This document shows, in pieces, positions 1 to 10,637 of a stretch of DNA of 64,000 bases. Origin of the DNA: Persicimonas caeni (GTDB lineage Bacteria; Myxococcota_A; Bradymonadia; Bradymonadales; Bradymonadaceae); contig NZ_CP041186.1 of assembly GCF_006517175.1 (NCBI RefSeq), positions 1,116,001 through 1,180,000 of the forward strand, in the 5' to 3' direction. The position numbers and the translations under genes are program-made. The notes beneath the pieces are model-generated. The model was not told where the DNA came from. It made no database searches and saw only the letters and a list, made by a program, of their open reading frames with translations. Positions within the stretch are counted from its first letter, which is position 1; every line of letters starts with the position of its first letter.

Positions 1-3000
1 CGAAGCGTCTCGACGCGCTCGAAGGGGTCGTCGGCGACGACCTCGGCACGGGTCAGATACAGCTCGACAAGGCTTCCGTAGGCCTCTTCGGTGCCCTGGT
101 CGCGGTAGATGCTCTCCAGCGCGTGGCTCGCCTGCATGTTGGTCGGGTCGATCTCGAGAATCTGCTCGTAGAACGACACCGCGCGGTTGGGTTCGAACAG
201 CTTGTTCTCCCAGATATCCGCAATGCGGGTCAGCTCGTCGATGCGCTCGTAGTCGTCTTCGAGGCGGTCGACTTTGAGCTCGAGCACCTGCGCGGCCTCC
301 TCCCACATGCTCTCCTGGAGGTAGAGCCGCTCGAGGTTCTCCAGCGCCAGCTCATTGCCCGGGTCGAGCGACATGACGTTCTTCCATGCCTCGATCGCGT
401 CGTGGGGCTGCATGAGCATATCGCCGTAGATTTCACCGAGCTCGATCCACAGCGAGAGCTTGCGCTCTTGCTCGACGCCTTCGTGTTCGATGAGGCGACG
501 GACCACGTCGGGAAGTTGGGCGTAGTCACCCTGGCGCGTGTAGATGTCACGCAGGGCCTCGAGCGCCCGCAGGTGCGTCGGCTCGATGGCGAGGACGTTC
601 TGCCAGGCGTCGAGCGCCTGCAACTCGTTGTCGAGCTTGTCCTGCCAGATGGTGCCCAGCGAGTCGTACAGCTCCAGCTGCTCGCCTGGCTCTTGAGTGA
701 GCTCGACGCGCTGCTCGAGGATGGTCACAAGGTCGTTCCAGCGCTCCTCTTCGAGGTAAAGGCGCTGCAGCTCGCCGAGCGCGTCCTGGTCGGTCGGCTC
801 GAGTTTCAGAACCTCGTTCCAAAGGTCGATGGCATCGAGCGGACGCTCGAGCATCTCCTCGGCGAGGTTGGCCATGCGAGCAAACAACTCGATTTTCTCT
901 TCGGGCTCGTGAGTGTTCTCGGCGCGACGGCGAAGCACGTCGAACAGGTCTTCCCACTGCTGGCGCTCCAAGTGGATGCGCTCGAGCTGGCGAAGCGAAT
1001 CTTCGTGCATCGGCTGGATGTCGAGCACGTTGCGATACGTGTCCACGGCGCGCTCGGGCTGCTCGAGGTTGTGCTGGAAGAGCTGAGCCAGCCGGAAGCT
1101 GAGCTCGATGATCTTCTCTTCGTCGTACAACCCTTCGATGCGCTTCTGGAGCACTTCGGCCAAGTCGTCCCAGCGTGCCTGCTGCTCGTAGATTCGGTCG
1201 AGAGCTTCGAGCACACGAGGCTCGCTCGGGTCGATCTCGAGCGCTTGCAGGTAAGCGCCTTCGGCCTCTTCGGCCTGGCCGAGCTTTTCGTCGAGGATAC
1301 GCGCAAGGCTGACCCACAAGGTCAGCGCGTCCTCTTCGACGAGGTCCTCGCGCTCGAGGGCGTCCACGTAAAAGCCGGCCGCCTCGCCCCAAGCTTGGGT
1401 GCTCTGGGCGAGTTCGTCGATTCGCTCGAGGACCTCGGGGTCGTCGGGCTTCTCGAACAGCGCCGAGCCGAAGGCTTGGAGCGCACGCTCCTCGTCTTGC
1501 AACTCGTTCAAGAAGATGCGCGCCACCTGCATCAGTAGCTCGTAGCGCTCGAAGTGATCGTCGAGCATCTCCAGACGCTGCAGGTAGATCTCGACGAGCT
1601 TCTCGTGCTGGCCCTTCTCCAGGTAATACGGCTCGAGGATGTCGGCGATCTTTTGGACCTCTTGGCCCGCCATGAACATCTGCTCGAGCGAGCCGATGGC
1701 CTGCGCATTGTCCGGATCGTCCATCAGCACGGTCTGGTAGACCTCGATGGCGTCGATCGGGCGCTCCAGCGCGTCCTGGTACAGCGTACCGAGGCGCAAC
1801 CGCAGTTCGAGCGCCTCGTCGGGCTCGGTCGTATTGTAGATGCGCGTCTGCAGAATCTCGGCCAGGTGTTCCCACTGGCCTTCGGCCAAGTACAGCCGGT
1901 CGAGGGCCAAGATGGCCTTCTCACTATCCGGCTCACTTTCGAGCACGCGGTTGAAGCGCTCGATGGCCTCTTCGGCGTATTGCAGCTCCTCTTCGTAGAT
2001 GCGTGCGATGCGCAGGTTGAGCTCAGTCACCGCATCGAAGTTGGTGGTGTCAGCGAGCGTCTCGTCGAGACGGTCGATGAGCACCTCCCAGGCGCCGAGC
2101 TGAGCGGCGAGGCGCTCGAGATGCTCGAGCACGTCTTCGCGTGCGGCATCGACCCTGAGAGCTTCGACATAGGTTTCGAACGCGTCCTGCGGATTATCGA
2201 GGTTCTCTTCGTAGATGCGCGCCACTTCGCGGTACAACTCGAGCTTGCGCTCGGGGTCGTGGCTCGCCTCGATGAGAAGCTTGTAAACGCGGACGAGCTT
2301 TTCCCACTCGTCGGCAGCCTCGTAGATGGGCCGCAGCACTTCGGCGGCCTCCACCTCGTACTCCCCGCGGGTGATCAGACCTTCGAGTGCCTCGGTCGTC
2401 GCCTCGTGCTGGGGAGCCTGGTCGAGCACCTCGCTGTAGACTTCGATGGCGCGAAGCACATCGCCCAGCTCCGTCTCCCACAGATGGCCGACGCGGTAGC
2501 GCAGGTCGAGCTTGTCCTCGTCCATCGCCACCAGCTCCATCTGACGCTGGAGGGTCTCCAAAAGCTCGTTCCACTGTTCGGTCTGGCCGTACAGCGTGTC
2601 GAGGTTCTCGAGCGCGGCGAGTTCGTCGGGGTCGATCTCGAGGATGCGACGGTAGTTTTCAATCGCCTCGAACGGCGCATCGAGGTGCTCGCGATAGATC
2701 GGACCCATCGCGTAGAGCAGGTCCTTTTTCGCCTCGTCGTTGTCGGCCAGCTCGAACTTGCGCTGGTAGATCTCGAGCAGCTCCTGCCAACGCTCGAGGT
2801 TGGTGAAGATCACCTCGAGGCGGTCGATGGCGTGGCTGTCGGCATCGTCGATGTCGAGCACGCGCCGGTAGACGCCCACGGCGTCTTCGGGCTGGTCGAG
2901 CACGTCTTCGTAAGTGGTGCCGGCCTGATACAGCAGGTTTTTCTTGTCGTCGTCTTCCTCGACCAGCTCGGCCTTGGTGACGAGCACGTCGACCAACTCG

Positions 3001-6000
3001 GCGAAGTCTTGGATATGACGATACAGCTCTTCGAGCGCCTCGACCGTCTCCAGATCGTTGGGGAAGAGCTCTTGGACGCGACGCAACAGGTAGGTCGCCG
3101 GCTCGAACGCATCGAGCTGTTCGATGCAGATATTCGCCGCGCGCCACAACAGGTCTCGCTTGACGTCCGGATCTGCCTGGAAGTCGGCCTCGGCCTCGAA
3201 ATGGTCGGCAAGCTCTTGCCAATTGCCGATCTGCTCGGCCAGACGATACAGATTATCGAGGGTCGTTTCGTTGGCGACGTCGTCGCGAAGCGCACGCCCG
3301 TACGTCTCGAAGGCATCTTGGGCGCGTCCAGCGCGCTCTTCGTGAAGCGCAGCCACACGGTGCAGAAGCTCGACACGTGCGTCGGGATCTTCGCTGGCAT
3401 CGACCTGGACTTCGAGCGCCCGGATAAGCTTCTCGGGCTGGTCCCACTCGATGTAGAGCGGCTCGAGGATGCGGCTGGCGCGACCGCGCGGCGCCTCCTC
3501 TTTGTCCATCATCTGCTCGAGCGCCTCGAGCGCGTCGGCGTTGGTCGGCTCGTCGTCGAGGACCTCCTCGTACAGGTCGACCGCACGGTCGAACTCCATG
3601 AGGTGATGCTCCAACACGGCGGCCAAGCGGTTCTTGACGTCGTTTTCTTCATCCTCGTCGACCAGCTCGAGCTCGGTGCGGATATTGTCCGCCAGCTCGT
3701 TCCACATCTCTTGGCCGCGGAAGAGCTGGCCGAGCATGCGTACGGCTCGGACGTTGTCCGGACGATCCTCGATCATCCCCTCGAGCACCGAAATGGCGCG
3801 CTCGGGGTCATCGAGAAGGCGATCGAAGAGCACCGCGATCTTGAAGTGCAGTTCCTCGACCTCTTCGTCGGTCTCGGCAAGCTCGAGCTCACGCTTGTAG
3901 ACATCGTGAAGCTCATCCCACTGCTCGGTCTGAGCGTAGAGTCCCTCGAGTTCCTGGAGCGCGCGCGACGAACCGGGCTCCAACTCGAGCACACGGTGAT
4001 ACAGCGACTGCGCCGTCTCGGTGTCTTCGAGGCGCTCGCCGTACATCTCTCCGAGGTCGAAGAGGTACTCGATGCGAAGCTCGTCGGATTCGAGCTCTGG
4101 CTCCAGCTCTTCGTAGAGCTCGATGAGCTCTTCCCAGCGATCGATCGGGCCGGCGACCCGACGAAGCTGGGCGCGCGCGGTTTCGTTCTCGGGCTGCAAG
4201 CGAACCAGCTTGGAGTACGTCTCGAAGGCCTCGTTGTGATAACCGAGCTCTTCGATCTGCGTGCGGCCAATTCGCTCGAGCAGCGCGACCTGTCGCTCGA
4301 GATCGTCGGCCGTCTCGACCTGAATCTCGAGGACGTTGATGAACTTCTGCCACTGTCCCTGTAGCTCGTAAACCGGCGTCAGGATCTGGGCAACTTCATC
4401 GCGGAACTGCGGCTCTTCGAGATAGCTCTCGATTGTCTGGCGAGCTTCGTGGTGAAGCGGACGCCAAGACAACACGTAGCCAAGCGACTCGACCGCCTCG
4501 GCGTCTTCGGCGAGGTGCTCTTTGCAGACCACACCCAGCTCGAAGCGCAGCGCGACAAGCCGCTCGATTTCACCTTCGGTGTAGGCGGGACCGAGATCGG
4601 TATCGGCGTCGGCGACGATTTCCTCGTCGGCCACCTCGGAAGCTTCGCGCAGCTCTTCCGCCTCCGAAAGTGCGTCGAGCGCTGCCTCAGACGCCTCCTC
4701 GACAAGCGAGGCCTCCGAAATTTCGCCGCCAGCGCCTTCAAAGACTTCGTCGGCAAATTCGTCGGCCGTTGCCTCGACCGCCTCGGCCTCAGAGCCACCG
4801 TCGGCGAGCGCCTCGGAGACCTCTTCGACCGGCCCCATGCCCGGGCCGTCCTCGGCGAGTTCGGCATCGTCGAGCGCCAACGCTTCTTCGGACGCTTCGT
4901 CTGCCAGCGCCTCGGCTGCAGCAAGACTCTCGTCGGCCTCGATGGAGACCGGCTCACCGCCCGCCAAGAAGGCGTCGATCGGAAGCACCCCCGGATAGTG
5001 GGATTTGCGTCCCCCAGCGCGCTCTTCGATAAGCGCGATCTCGCGGCGAATGATCTCGGCGAGTTCCTCGTGCGAATCCTGCGCGGCGTACAGACGGTGC
5101 AGCTCGCGAAGGGTCGTCTCGTTCTCTTCGTCGAGTTCGAGAGCCTCGCGCAGACGGTCGATAGCCGTGTCGATATCGCCGGCTTGGACCTCGGCAATCT
5201 CGGCCATGCCCTGCAGGATTTCGACCTGGTCGCTCACCTCCTCGGTGAGGTCCAGACGGCGTCGGTAGACGCTCATCAGCTCGTCCCAGCGCTCGGAGCG
5301 ACGGAAAATCCGCTCCATCGACGCAAGTGCGGCGAGGTTGTCCTCTTCCTCCTCGAGCACCGCTTCGAATTGGGCTAGCGCATCGTCGAGCTGGTCGAGT
5401 TCCTCGGAGAGCACGGTGCCCAAGCGCAACCGAAGCTGCTGGCGGGTCTCGAACTCGAGGTCTTCTTGAAGCGCCTGGCGATAAGCCTCAGCCAATTCGC
5501 CAAACGTATCGGCCGCACGCGCGGCATCTTCGAGCGCCTCGATAACTTCGCCGGCGCTCGGATCGTCGTAGAACGCTTCGGCGTACCAACGGAAGGCGCC
5601 GGTGGCATCGTCGAGTTGCTCGGCGTGCAGTTCGGCCAACTTGAGCTGGTACTCGCGACGCTCCTGGGGCTCGTCCCGGTGCTCCAGAATGATCTGGTAG
5701 CAGGTCTTGAGCTGGTCGTAGTCCTCTTTCTCACGCGCGATCGGCTCGAGCTGGAGGGCGACCTTCTCGTTGCGCTCGTCGATACCGAGCGCCCGGTCGA
5801 GGTCACGCTCGGCGCGACCGGTGTCGTCGAGTTCGTCGCGCCAGATGCGCGCCGCGCGAAGCAACAGCTCGATCTTGACCTCGTCCTCTTTCATCGTACC
5901 GGCCAAAGTCTCGAGCACACGCACGAGATCTTGCGGGCCGTCGGCCTCGGTCTTGAACGCCTCGAGAGCGTCCCAATCGCGATTGTCGATGTAGAGGCGC

Positions 6001-8855
6001 TCGAGAGCTTTGCGCGCCTTGAGGTCTTCGGGCTCCAATTCGAGAGCGCCCTTCCATGCCTCGATCGCCCGCTCGGAATCCTCCAAGCGGTCCGAATAGA
6101 GCATCCCAAGCTTCTGGTAGAGCTTCATCTTCTCGTCGCCGTCGGCGACGTGGCCCACCTTCAGCTCCAAAATTTCGGCGAGCTTCTCGTAATCACGGCT
6201 CTTCTCGTAGAGCGTCTCCAGCGCGTCGAGCGCGCTCGGGTCTTCCGGGGCGAAGTTGCGCACTTCGAGCCAAAGCTCGGTGGCCACCTCCGGATTACGC
6301 AGCCGGTCGCTGGCGAGTTGGGCGACCTCTTTGAAGCCTTCTGCCTTCTCCTCGTCGGTCTCGAAGGTCTCGATCTCCCGCTTGTGGACATCGATGAGCT
6401 TCTCCCAGTCGCGCCGCTTCTCGTACATCTCCTTCAAGAATTCGATCGCACCGGGGTGATGCGGACGAAGCTCGAGGATCGACTCGTAGGCCTTGATGGC
6501 TTCGGCCTGGTTGCGGAACTTCTCGAGGAAGAGTTCGGCGATTTGCTCGTAAATTTCGACGCGCGCGCTGTCCGAGCGGACCAACTCGGCCTTCTCCTGG
6601 AGCATGTTGATCAGCTCCGAGGCGCGGTTCATCTTGTCGTACATCTCGATGAGCGCGTCGATCGCCTCGAGATTCTCCGCGTCGATCTCGAGGATTTCTT
6701 TGTAGGTGTTCACGACCATCATGTCGTGATTCATCTCGTCGCGGTAGACGCGAATCGCCTCGTGCAACAGGTCGATTTTGTCGTAGTCGCGATCGTCGCC
6801 CAGCGCCTCGACCTCTTTTTTGACCAGGTCGACGTACATCGGCCACTTCTCGGCGCGCTTGTAGAGCACCTTGAGCCGGTTGCTCACCAAATGGTCGTCG
6901 ACCTGCCGGTCGAGGCGGCGAAGCGCGTCGATCTCTTTGTCGAGATCATCGAGCGCAGCGGCCATATTGGCCATGTGCCAATAAACTTTGTGCGCTTTCT
7001 CATCACCGTCGAGGTCGGCGTGGCGCTGCTCCAACGAACGCTGGTACTTGCGCCAGTTGTCGGTCGCCGCCTCCATGTCTTCGAGAGCCGACAGAATTTC
7101 GTCGTCACCGGCGGCTTCGGCCGCTTCACTCGCCGCGTCTTGGTCGCCGAGTTCGAAGAAGGCGATCCGCGCTTTGAGACTGTCGTCCTCGGCGGTCTCG
7201 AAGACTTGCTTCCAGAAATCCTTGTCGGTCCACAGGTAGCTGGTGCGACGGAAGAAAGACTGCCCGACACCAAGCCCGACTGCGGTCTCCCACAAGTTCA
7301 AGCCGGCCTCGTCGCCATCGCGGTGGCGAGACTCCAATCGTGCGGCGCGGCTGAGCAGCGTCAGCGACTCGTCGCCGCCTCCTGCTGCTTCGGCGTCCGC
7401 GACGAGTTCGTCAAAGCGGTCACGCCAGCTGGTTTCGGGCTCTTCTTCGACGTCTTCTTCAATATCGTCGGCGTCGAGTTCTTCCTCGTCGACGTCCTCG
7501 GCCTCCAGCTCTTCTTCTTCTTCGAACTCTTCTTCGAACTCTGCTTCTTCGAGATCTGCGCTCTCTTCTTCGAGCTCTTCCTCGTCGACGTCTTCAGCCT
7601 CCAGCTCTTCTTCGAGCTCTTCGGCTGCGAGTTCATCTTCGTCGCCATCCTCAGCTTCGAGTTCTTCTTCTTCGAGCTCTTCGACCTCGGCGCTCTCTTC
7701 TTCGAGCTCTTCGACCTCGGCGCTCTCTTCTTCGAGCTCTTCAGCGTCGGTCATCTCGGGCTCAACGAAATCGTCGACTTCTTCGTCAGCGTCGACTTCT
7801 TCGTCAGCCTCGATTTCTTCGTCGGCTTCGAGGACTTCGACATCCTCCTCATCGGCCAAATCGGCCTCGATCGGCGCGGCCGGAGGTCCGGCATCGACCT
7901 CTTCGACAAGCATCGCTTCGTCGAGTTCCATCGTGCCCGGATCGTCGCTCGGAGCACTCTCCTGCTCATCGAGGAGCATGGCCTCGTCGAGCTCCATCGT
8001 GCCCGGATCGTCGGCTGGAGCTGCGGGCTCTGCTTCGACGAGCATCGAGTCGTCGAGTTCCATCGTGGCCGGATTCGGCTCGACATCATCGAGCGCTTCG
8101 ACCTCGGCGTCCGCATCGACGTCATCCCCTTCGAGTAGGCGCTTTGCCTCCTCGTTTTCCGGGTTGATCTCGAGCGCGATTTGGAAGCACTGCGCCGCGC
8201 CCTCGGGGTCGCCCAAGTGATCCCGGTAAACCTTGCCCAACTCGACCGATGCGCGCGCCTGTAGCGTCGGCTCCTCGATGCTCTCGACTTCTTCGTACAG
8301 AAGTTCGGCAAGCTTAGGCCAATCCTGCTGGTCTCGCGCCAAGTCTTGGTGCGCCCAGCGCGCGGCGAGATTCGATGGCTGCAACTCCAGCGCGTAGACG
8401 TAGGCGTTTTGCGCCTCCTCGAGGTCGCCAAGGAAGCTGCCCAGGATCGTGCCCATGCGCATGTAGAGCCGACTTTGATACGCCGCATCGTCGAAGTGCT
8501 CGAGCGCCTCGGTGAAGAAACCGAGTAACTCCTCGACCTCGCCTTTGAGCGCCAAGTCGAACAAATGAGCTTCGATCGACACGTATGTCTCGTCGCCCAA
8601 CTCGAGGGCGACACTGACATACTCGCGCCCGCTCTCGACGTCTCCCAGCTGCACAGCCGCCAGGCGGCCTGCCTCCAGAAGAAAACGCGAGGCGACATCA
8701 GCACTCTCAGCCTCCTCGGCCGCCTGCTGGAAAGTCGTCACCAGTTGCTCGACATCGGAGCTGAACATACGCTCGAGCTCTTTGAGCGGTCCGAGGTCGT
8801 AAGGATCGGCTGCGAGCCGTGATAGGAGTTCCTGCATCTGAGTCTCACGATCCAT
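1..8855 (-). CDS. Giant TPR-repeat protein, GltI/AgmK-like, 3' end outside window
   Basis: One uninterrupted minus-strand frame runs from ATG 8855 to the left edge (2951 codons visible, no stop). It starts MDRETQMQELLSRL with no signal peptide, so a cytoplasmic location is inferred. The protein is a long array of helix pairs with TPR signatures (W..L...Y......DP....AL..L..LY) in three blocks, separated by two acidic spacers at about residues 238-470 and 1285-1428. The first spacer begins with three copies of a (D/N)P(G/A)TMELD(E/D)(A/S)ML motif. Proteins of this size and repeat content occur in the myxobacterial gliding apparatus (AgmK/GltI); homology is inferred from architecture and neighbours. 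No good ribosome binding site precedes the ATG. Long open frames on the plus strand here are mirror artefacts. Function is probably scaffolding. Confidence 0.85.
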   Translation of the reverse strand, partial: MDRETQMQELLSRLAADPYDLGPLKELERMFSSDVEQLVTTFQQAAEEAESADVASRFLLEAGRLAAVQLGDVESGREYVSVALELGDETYVSIEAHLFDLALKGEVEELLGFFTEALEHFDDAAYQSRLYMRMGTILGSFLGDLEEAQNAYVYALELQPSNLAARWAHQDLARDQQDWPKLAELLYEEVESIEEPTLQARASVELGKVYRDHLGDPEGAAQCFQIALEINPENEEAKRLLEGDDVDADAEVEALDDVEPNPATMELDDSMLVEAEPAAPADDPGTMELDEAMLLDEQESAPSDDPGTMELDEAMLVEEVDAGPPAAPIEADLADEEDVEVLEADEEIEADEEVDADEEVDDFVEPEMTDAEELEEESAEVEELEEESAEVEELEEEELEAEDGDEDELAAEELEEELEAEDVDEEELEEESADLEEAEFEEEFEEEEELEAEDVDEEELDADDIEEDVEEEPETSWRDRFDELVADAEAAGGGDESLTLLSRAARLESRHRDGDEAGLNLWETAVGLGVGQSFFRRTSYLWTDKDFWKQVFETAEDDSLKARIAFFELGDQDAASEAAEAAGDDEILSALEDMEAATDNWRKYQRSLEQRHADLDGDEKAHKVYWHMANMAAALDDLDKEIDALRRLDRQVDDHLVSNRLKVLYKRAEKWPMYVDLVKKEVEALGDDRDYDKIDLLHEAIRVYRDEMNHDMMVVNTYKEILEIDAENLEAIDALIEMYDKMNRASELINMLQEKAELVRSDSARVEIYEQIAELFLEKFRNQAEAIKAYESILELRPHHPGAIEFLKEMYEKRRDWEKLIDVHKREIETFETDEEKAEGFKEVAQLASDRLRNPEVATELWLEVRNFAPEDPSALDALETLYEKSRDYEKLAEILELKVGHVADGDEKMKLYQKLGMLYSDRLEDSERAIEAWKGALELEPEDLKARKALERLYIDNRDWDALEAFKTEADGPQDLVRVLETLAGTMKEDEVKIELLLRAARIWRDELDDTGRAERDLDRALGIDERNEKVALQLEPIAREKEDYDQLKTCYQIILEHRDEPQERREYQLKLAELHAEQLDDATGAFRWYAEAFYDDPSAGEVIEALEDAARAADTFGELAEAYRQALQEDLEFETRQQLRLRLGTVLSEELDQLDDALAQFEAVLEEEEDNLAALASMERIFRRSERWDELMSVYRRRLDLTEEVSDQVEILQGMAEIAEVQAGDIDTAIDRLREALELDEENETTLRELHRLYAAQDSHEELAEIIRREIALIEERAGGRKSHYPGVLPIDAFLAGGEPVSIEADESLAAAEALADEASEEALALDDAELAEDGPGMGPVEEVSEALADGGSEAEAVEATADEFADEVFEGAGGEISEASLVEEASEAALDALSEAEELREASEVADEEIVADADTDLGPAYTEGEIERLVALRFELGVVCKEHLAEDAEAVESLGYVLSWRPLHHEARQTIESYLEEPQFRDEVAQILTPVYELQGQWQKFINVLEIQVETADDLERQVALLERIGRTQIEELGYHNEAFETYSKLVRLQPENETARAQLRRVAGPIDRWEELIELYEELEPELESDELRIEYLFDLGEMYGERLEDTETAQSLYHRVLELEPGSSRALQELEGLYAQTEQWDELHDVYKRELELAETDEEVEELHFKIAVLFDRLLDDPERAISVLEGMIEDRPDNVRAVRMLGQLFRGQEMWNELADNIRTELELVDEDEENDVKNRLAAVLEHHLMEFDRAVDLYEEVLDDEPTNADALEALEQMMDKEEAPRGRASRILEPLYIEWDQPEKLIRALEVQVDASEDPDARVELLHRVAALHEERAGRAQDAFETYGRALRDDVANETTLDNLYRLAEQIGNWQELADHFEAEADFQADPDVKRDLLWRAANICIEQLDAFEPATYLLRRVQELFPNDLETVEALEELYRHIQDFAELVDVLVTKAELVEEDDDKKNLLYQAGTTYEDVLDQPEDAVGVYRRVLDIDDADSHAIDRLEVIFTNLERWQELLEIYQRKFELADNDEAKKDLLYAMGPIYREHLDAPFEAIENYRRILEIDPDELAALENLDTLYGQTEQWNELLETLQRQMELVAMDEDKLDLRYRVGHLWETELGDVLRAIEVYSEVLDQAPQHEATTEALEGLITRGEYEVEAAEVLRPIYEAADEWEKLVRVYKLLIEASHDPERKLELYREVARIYEENLDNPQDAFETYVEALRVDAAREDVLEHLERLAAQLGAWEVLIDRLDETLADTTNFDAVTELNLRIARIYEEELQYAEEAIERFNRVLESEPDSEKAILALDRLYLAEGQWEHLAEILQTRIYNTTEPDEALELRLRLGTLYQDALERPIDAIEVYQTVLMDDPDNAQAIGSLEQMFMAGQEVQKIADILEPYYLEKGQHEKLVEIYLQRLEMLDDHFERYELLMQVARIFLNELQDEERALQAFGSALFEKPDDPEVLERIDELAQSTQAWGEAAGFYVDALEREDLVEEDALTLWVSLARILDEKLGQAEEAEGAYLQALEIDPSEPRVLEALDRIYEQQARWDDLAEVLQKRIEGLYDEEKIIELSFRLAQLFQHNLEQPERAVDTYRNVLDIQPMHEDSLRQLERIHLERQQWEDLFDVLRRRAENTHEPEEKIELFARMANLAEEMLERPLDAIDLWNEVLKLEPTDQDALGELQRLYLEEERWNDLVTILEQRVELTQEPGEQLELYDSLGTIWQDKLDNELQALDAWQNVLAIEPTHLRALEALRDIYTRQGDYAQLPDVVRRLIEHEGVEQERKLSLWIELGEIYGDMLMQPHDAIEAWKNVMSLDPGNELALENLERLYLQESMWEEAAQVLELKVDRLEDDYERIDELTRIADIWENKLFEPNRAVSFYEQILEIDPTNMQASHALESIYRDQGTEEAYGSLVELYLTRAEVVADDPFERVETL

Positions 8856-8939
8856 GAGCTGTCAACTTGCCTTGCAAATCTATTGTGAGGTCCGCGGCGA
8901 CTGGGCGCCGCGGAAGATTTCGGAGGTCTGCTGCGAGCC

Positions 8940-9887
8940 TCATTTGCCCGCTTGCTTCGTTGCTGCCTTCTCTTTTTCCGACTTGAGCGTCTGCAACAAA
9001 CCTTGAGCGGCGCTGCGGCGCACCTGGTCTTCGGAGCGTGTCAGGTACGTCTCGAGCACCCCAATCGCCGCGTCGTGTTCGCCGAGCTCATTGTGCGCCA
9101 CGGCGAGGTTGAACGTGGCCGATACATGCTTCGGGTCGAGTTCGAGCGCCTTTTTGAAGCTGTTGGCGGCTTCTTGGAAGCGCTTGAGCTTCAACTGCGC
9201 AACGCCGCGACCGGCGTAGAGGCGAGCGACATCCCCATTGTTGAGAACGCCGTTGTCGTAGACCTGCAGTGCCTTGTCGTAGAAGCCGTAAGCGGTGTAG
9301 AGGTCCCCCAGTGCATGGTACGCCGCCCCGCCCGGGTCCTCTTCGTCCATCTTCATGCGAGCGTTGGCTCGAATCGATTTCATGAAGCTCTCGACGGCCT
9401 GAGCGTTCTCGCCAAGCTTTTTCTGACTCAGCCCGAGTCGGAACCACGACTTCGCGTCGTTCGGTGCCTTTTGAACCGCTTGCTGATACTGCTGCGCGGC
9501 CATCTCGTGGTTGCTCTTGTCGGAGAGCACCGCCCCGAGCTTGTAATGAATCTCGGCATTTTCCGGATCGCGCTGTAGCGCCTCGCGGTAAGCTTGCTCG
9601 GCGTTGTCGAGCTCACTTAGCTGCCGATGGTAGAGTTGTCCGAGGTAAAGCGCCGGTTCGGCGAAGGTGGGGTCGGTACTCTTGGCGGCCTTGAGGTACT
9701 TGACCGCCGTGATGTTTTGGCCCGATTGATAGGCCTCGATCCCCTTGTTCATCTCGGTGACCGCCTTGGCGCGGTTCTGATTGCACCCGAATGCGAAGGC
9801 CAGCATTGCCAGGATTAAAGCTGTGCCCAGGTGCCTCGGCAGATATCTCGTCGAGGATGTGGCCCTCGCACGAAACGTATCTTCCAT
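8940..9887 (-). CDS. TPR-repeat lipoprotein
   Basis: Predicted 315-aa lipoprotein. The ATG at 9887 is chosen because GGGAG lies about 9 nt upstream; a longer frame would add 17 residues of poor signal-peptide character. A hydrophobic stretch ends in the lipobox AFAFGC, followed by charged mature sequence. The rest consists of consecutive TPR units (AEPALYLGQLYHRQ, AEIHYKLGAVLSD, KSWFRLGLSQKKLGE, ATFNLAVAHNELGEH), giving an all-helical interaction module probably tethered to the inner leaflet of the outer membrane. It sits 84 bp upstream of the giant TPR gene and downstream of the AgmX-C lipoprotein, so it likely belongs to the same envelope machine. The C-terminus is Lys/Glu rich. Confidence 0.88.
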   Translation of the reverse strand: MEDTFRARATSSTRYLPRHLGTALILAMLAFAFGCNQNRAKAVTEMNKGIEAYQSGQNITAVKYLKAAKSTDPTFAEPALYLGQLYHRQLSELDNAEQAYREALQRDPENAEIHYKLGAVLSDKSNHEMAAQQYQQAVQKAPNDAKSWFRLGLSQKKLGENAQAVESFMKSIRANARMKMDEEDPGGAAYHALGDLYTAYGFYDKALQVYDNGVLNNGDVARLYAGRGVAQLKLKRFQEAANSFKKALELDPKHVSATFNLAVAHNELGEHDAAIGVLETYLTRSEDQVRRSAAQGLLQTLKSEKEKAATKQAGK

Positions 9888-10055
9888 ATCGTGGTTCTCC
9901 CGTCGCTCGGAAATGGTCCAGACGGTTCGATTGTTCACACTTTTACGGCAACAATTCTCGTCGCATCATAACCCCTTGAAGGTTCGGCTCGCAACCTCCC
10001 GTTCTACTAGGTAGAATCGCCCGCAGACGCGCCAAAGCGCAAGCGCAAGATTGGA

Positions 10056-10637
10056 TCATTTTTTTAGATTTTCTTCTTCAATTGGGGGCGCTTGCGGATC
10101 GAAGATTTCGCGGCGTAAATCGAGTCGCACGTAGAGCCGACGGATCATCGCGGTCTTCGACCTGGGAAGATCGAAGCGAAGCTTGTGCAAGATCCGCTCG
10201 ACACAACGCTCCAGTCGGGTACTCGAAGCGCTTGTAGAAACCTGCTCCACTCCGGCCACGCGCCCGTTGCTGGTCACGATCGCCTCATAGACCACCGTAC
10301 CTTCCAATGCCCGATTGACCTGCAGCGCCAGGCGATAACAACGGCGTGTCTCTCGCTGTAAGAGCTTGGCGGCCCCGGTCGTCTGGAGCCCACTGTCCTG
10401 CTCGCCCTGTACGTCGACGCTGACCCTCGGGCGTACCGCGACCGGGTCGGTCCCTTCCGGATTGTGGCTCGAGTCGCTGACGGCCGGTGGAATGCGTCGA
10501 GTGGTATCGTCCGCGCGCTCATCGGGCGTCGAGGCGCACCCAGCCGCGATTGCCAAGATCAAAAGAACAAGAAAACGCGCGCCCGCACCCAGGGTGCGGA
10601 CGCGCGCTTCCGAATTAGAGTCGAAGCTGATGGTCAC
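10056..10637 (-). CDS. AgmX/PglI C-terminal-domain lipoprotein
   Basis: Predicted 193-aa lipoprotein starting at GTG 10637, which overlaps the TGA stop of the preceding FHA gene (GTGA), implying translational coupling. An upstream in-frame start would lie deep inside that gene. The signal ends in the lipobox LAIAAGC. The C-terminal ~100 residues match the TonB-like AgmX/PglI C-terminal pattern: a first Cys in RRCYRLAL, a G.V....V...G.V strand-turn, a second Cys in LERCVERIL, then a closing strand. The FHA protein encoded just upstream ends in the same fold. Such domains in gliding and TonB-family proteins act in the periplasm. Specific partner unknown. Confidence 0.8.
   Translation of the reverse strand: MTISFDSNSEARVRTLGAGARFLVLLILAIAAGCASTPDERADDTTRRIPPAVSDSSHNPEGTDPVAVRPRVSVDVQGEQDSGLQTTGAAKLLQRETRRCYRLALQVNRALEGTVVYEAIVTSNGRVAGVEQVSTSASSTRLERCVERILHKLRFDLPRSKTAMIRRLYVRLDLRREIFDPQAPPIEEENLKK

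Noticed and set aside
1554-8138. Plus-strand open frames of up to 936 aa opposite the giant TPR gene
   Set aside because: They lie codon-for-codon opposite the TPR frame, are Leu/Val/Glu-rich without motifs or signals, and result from its Leu/Glu codon use.
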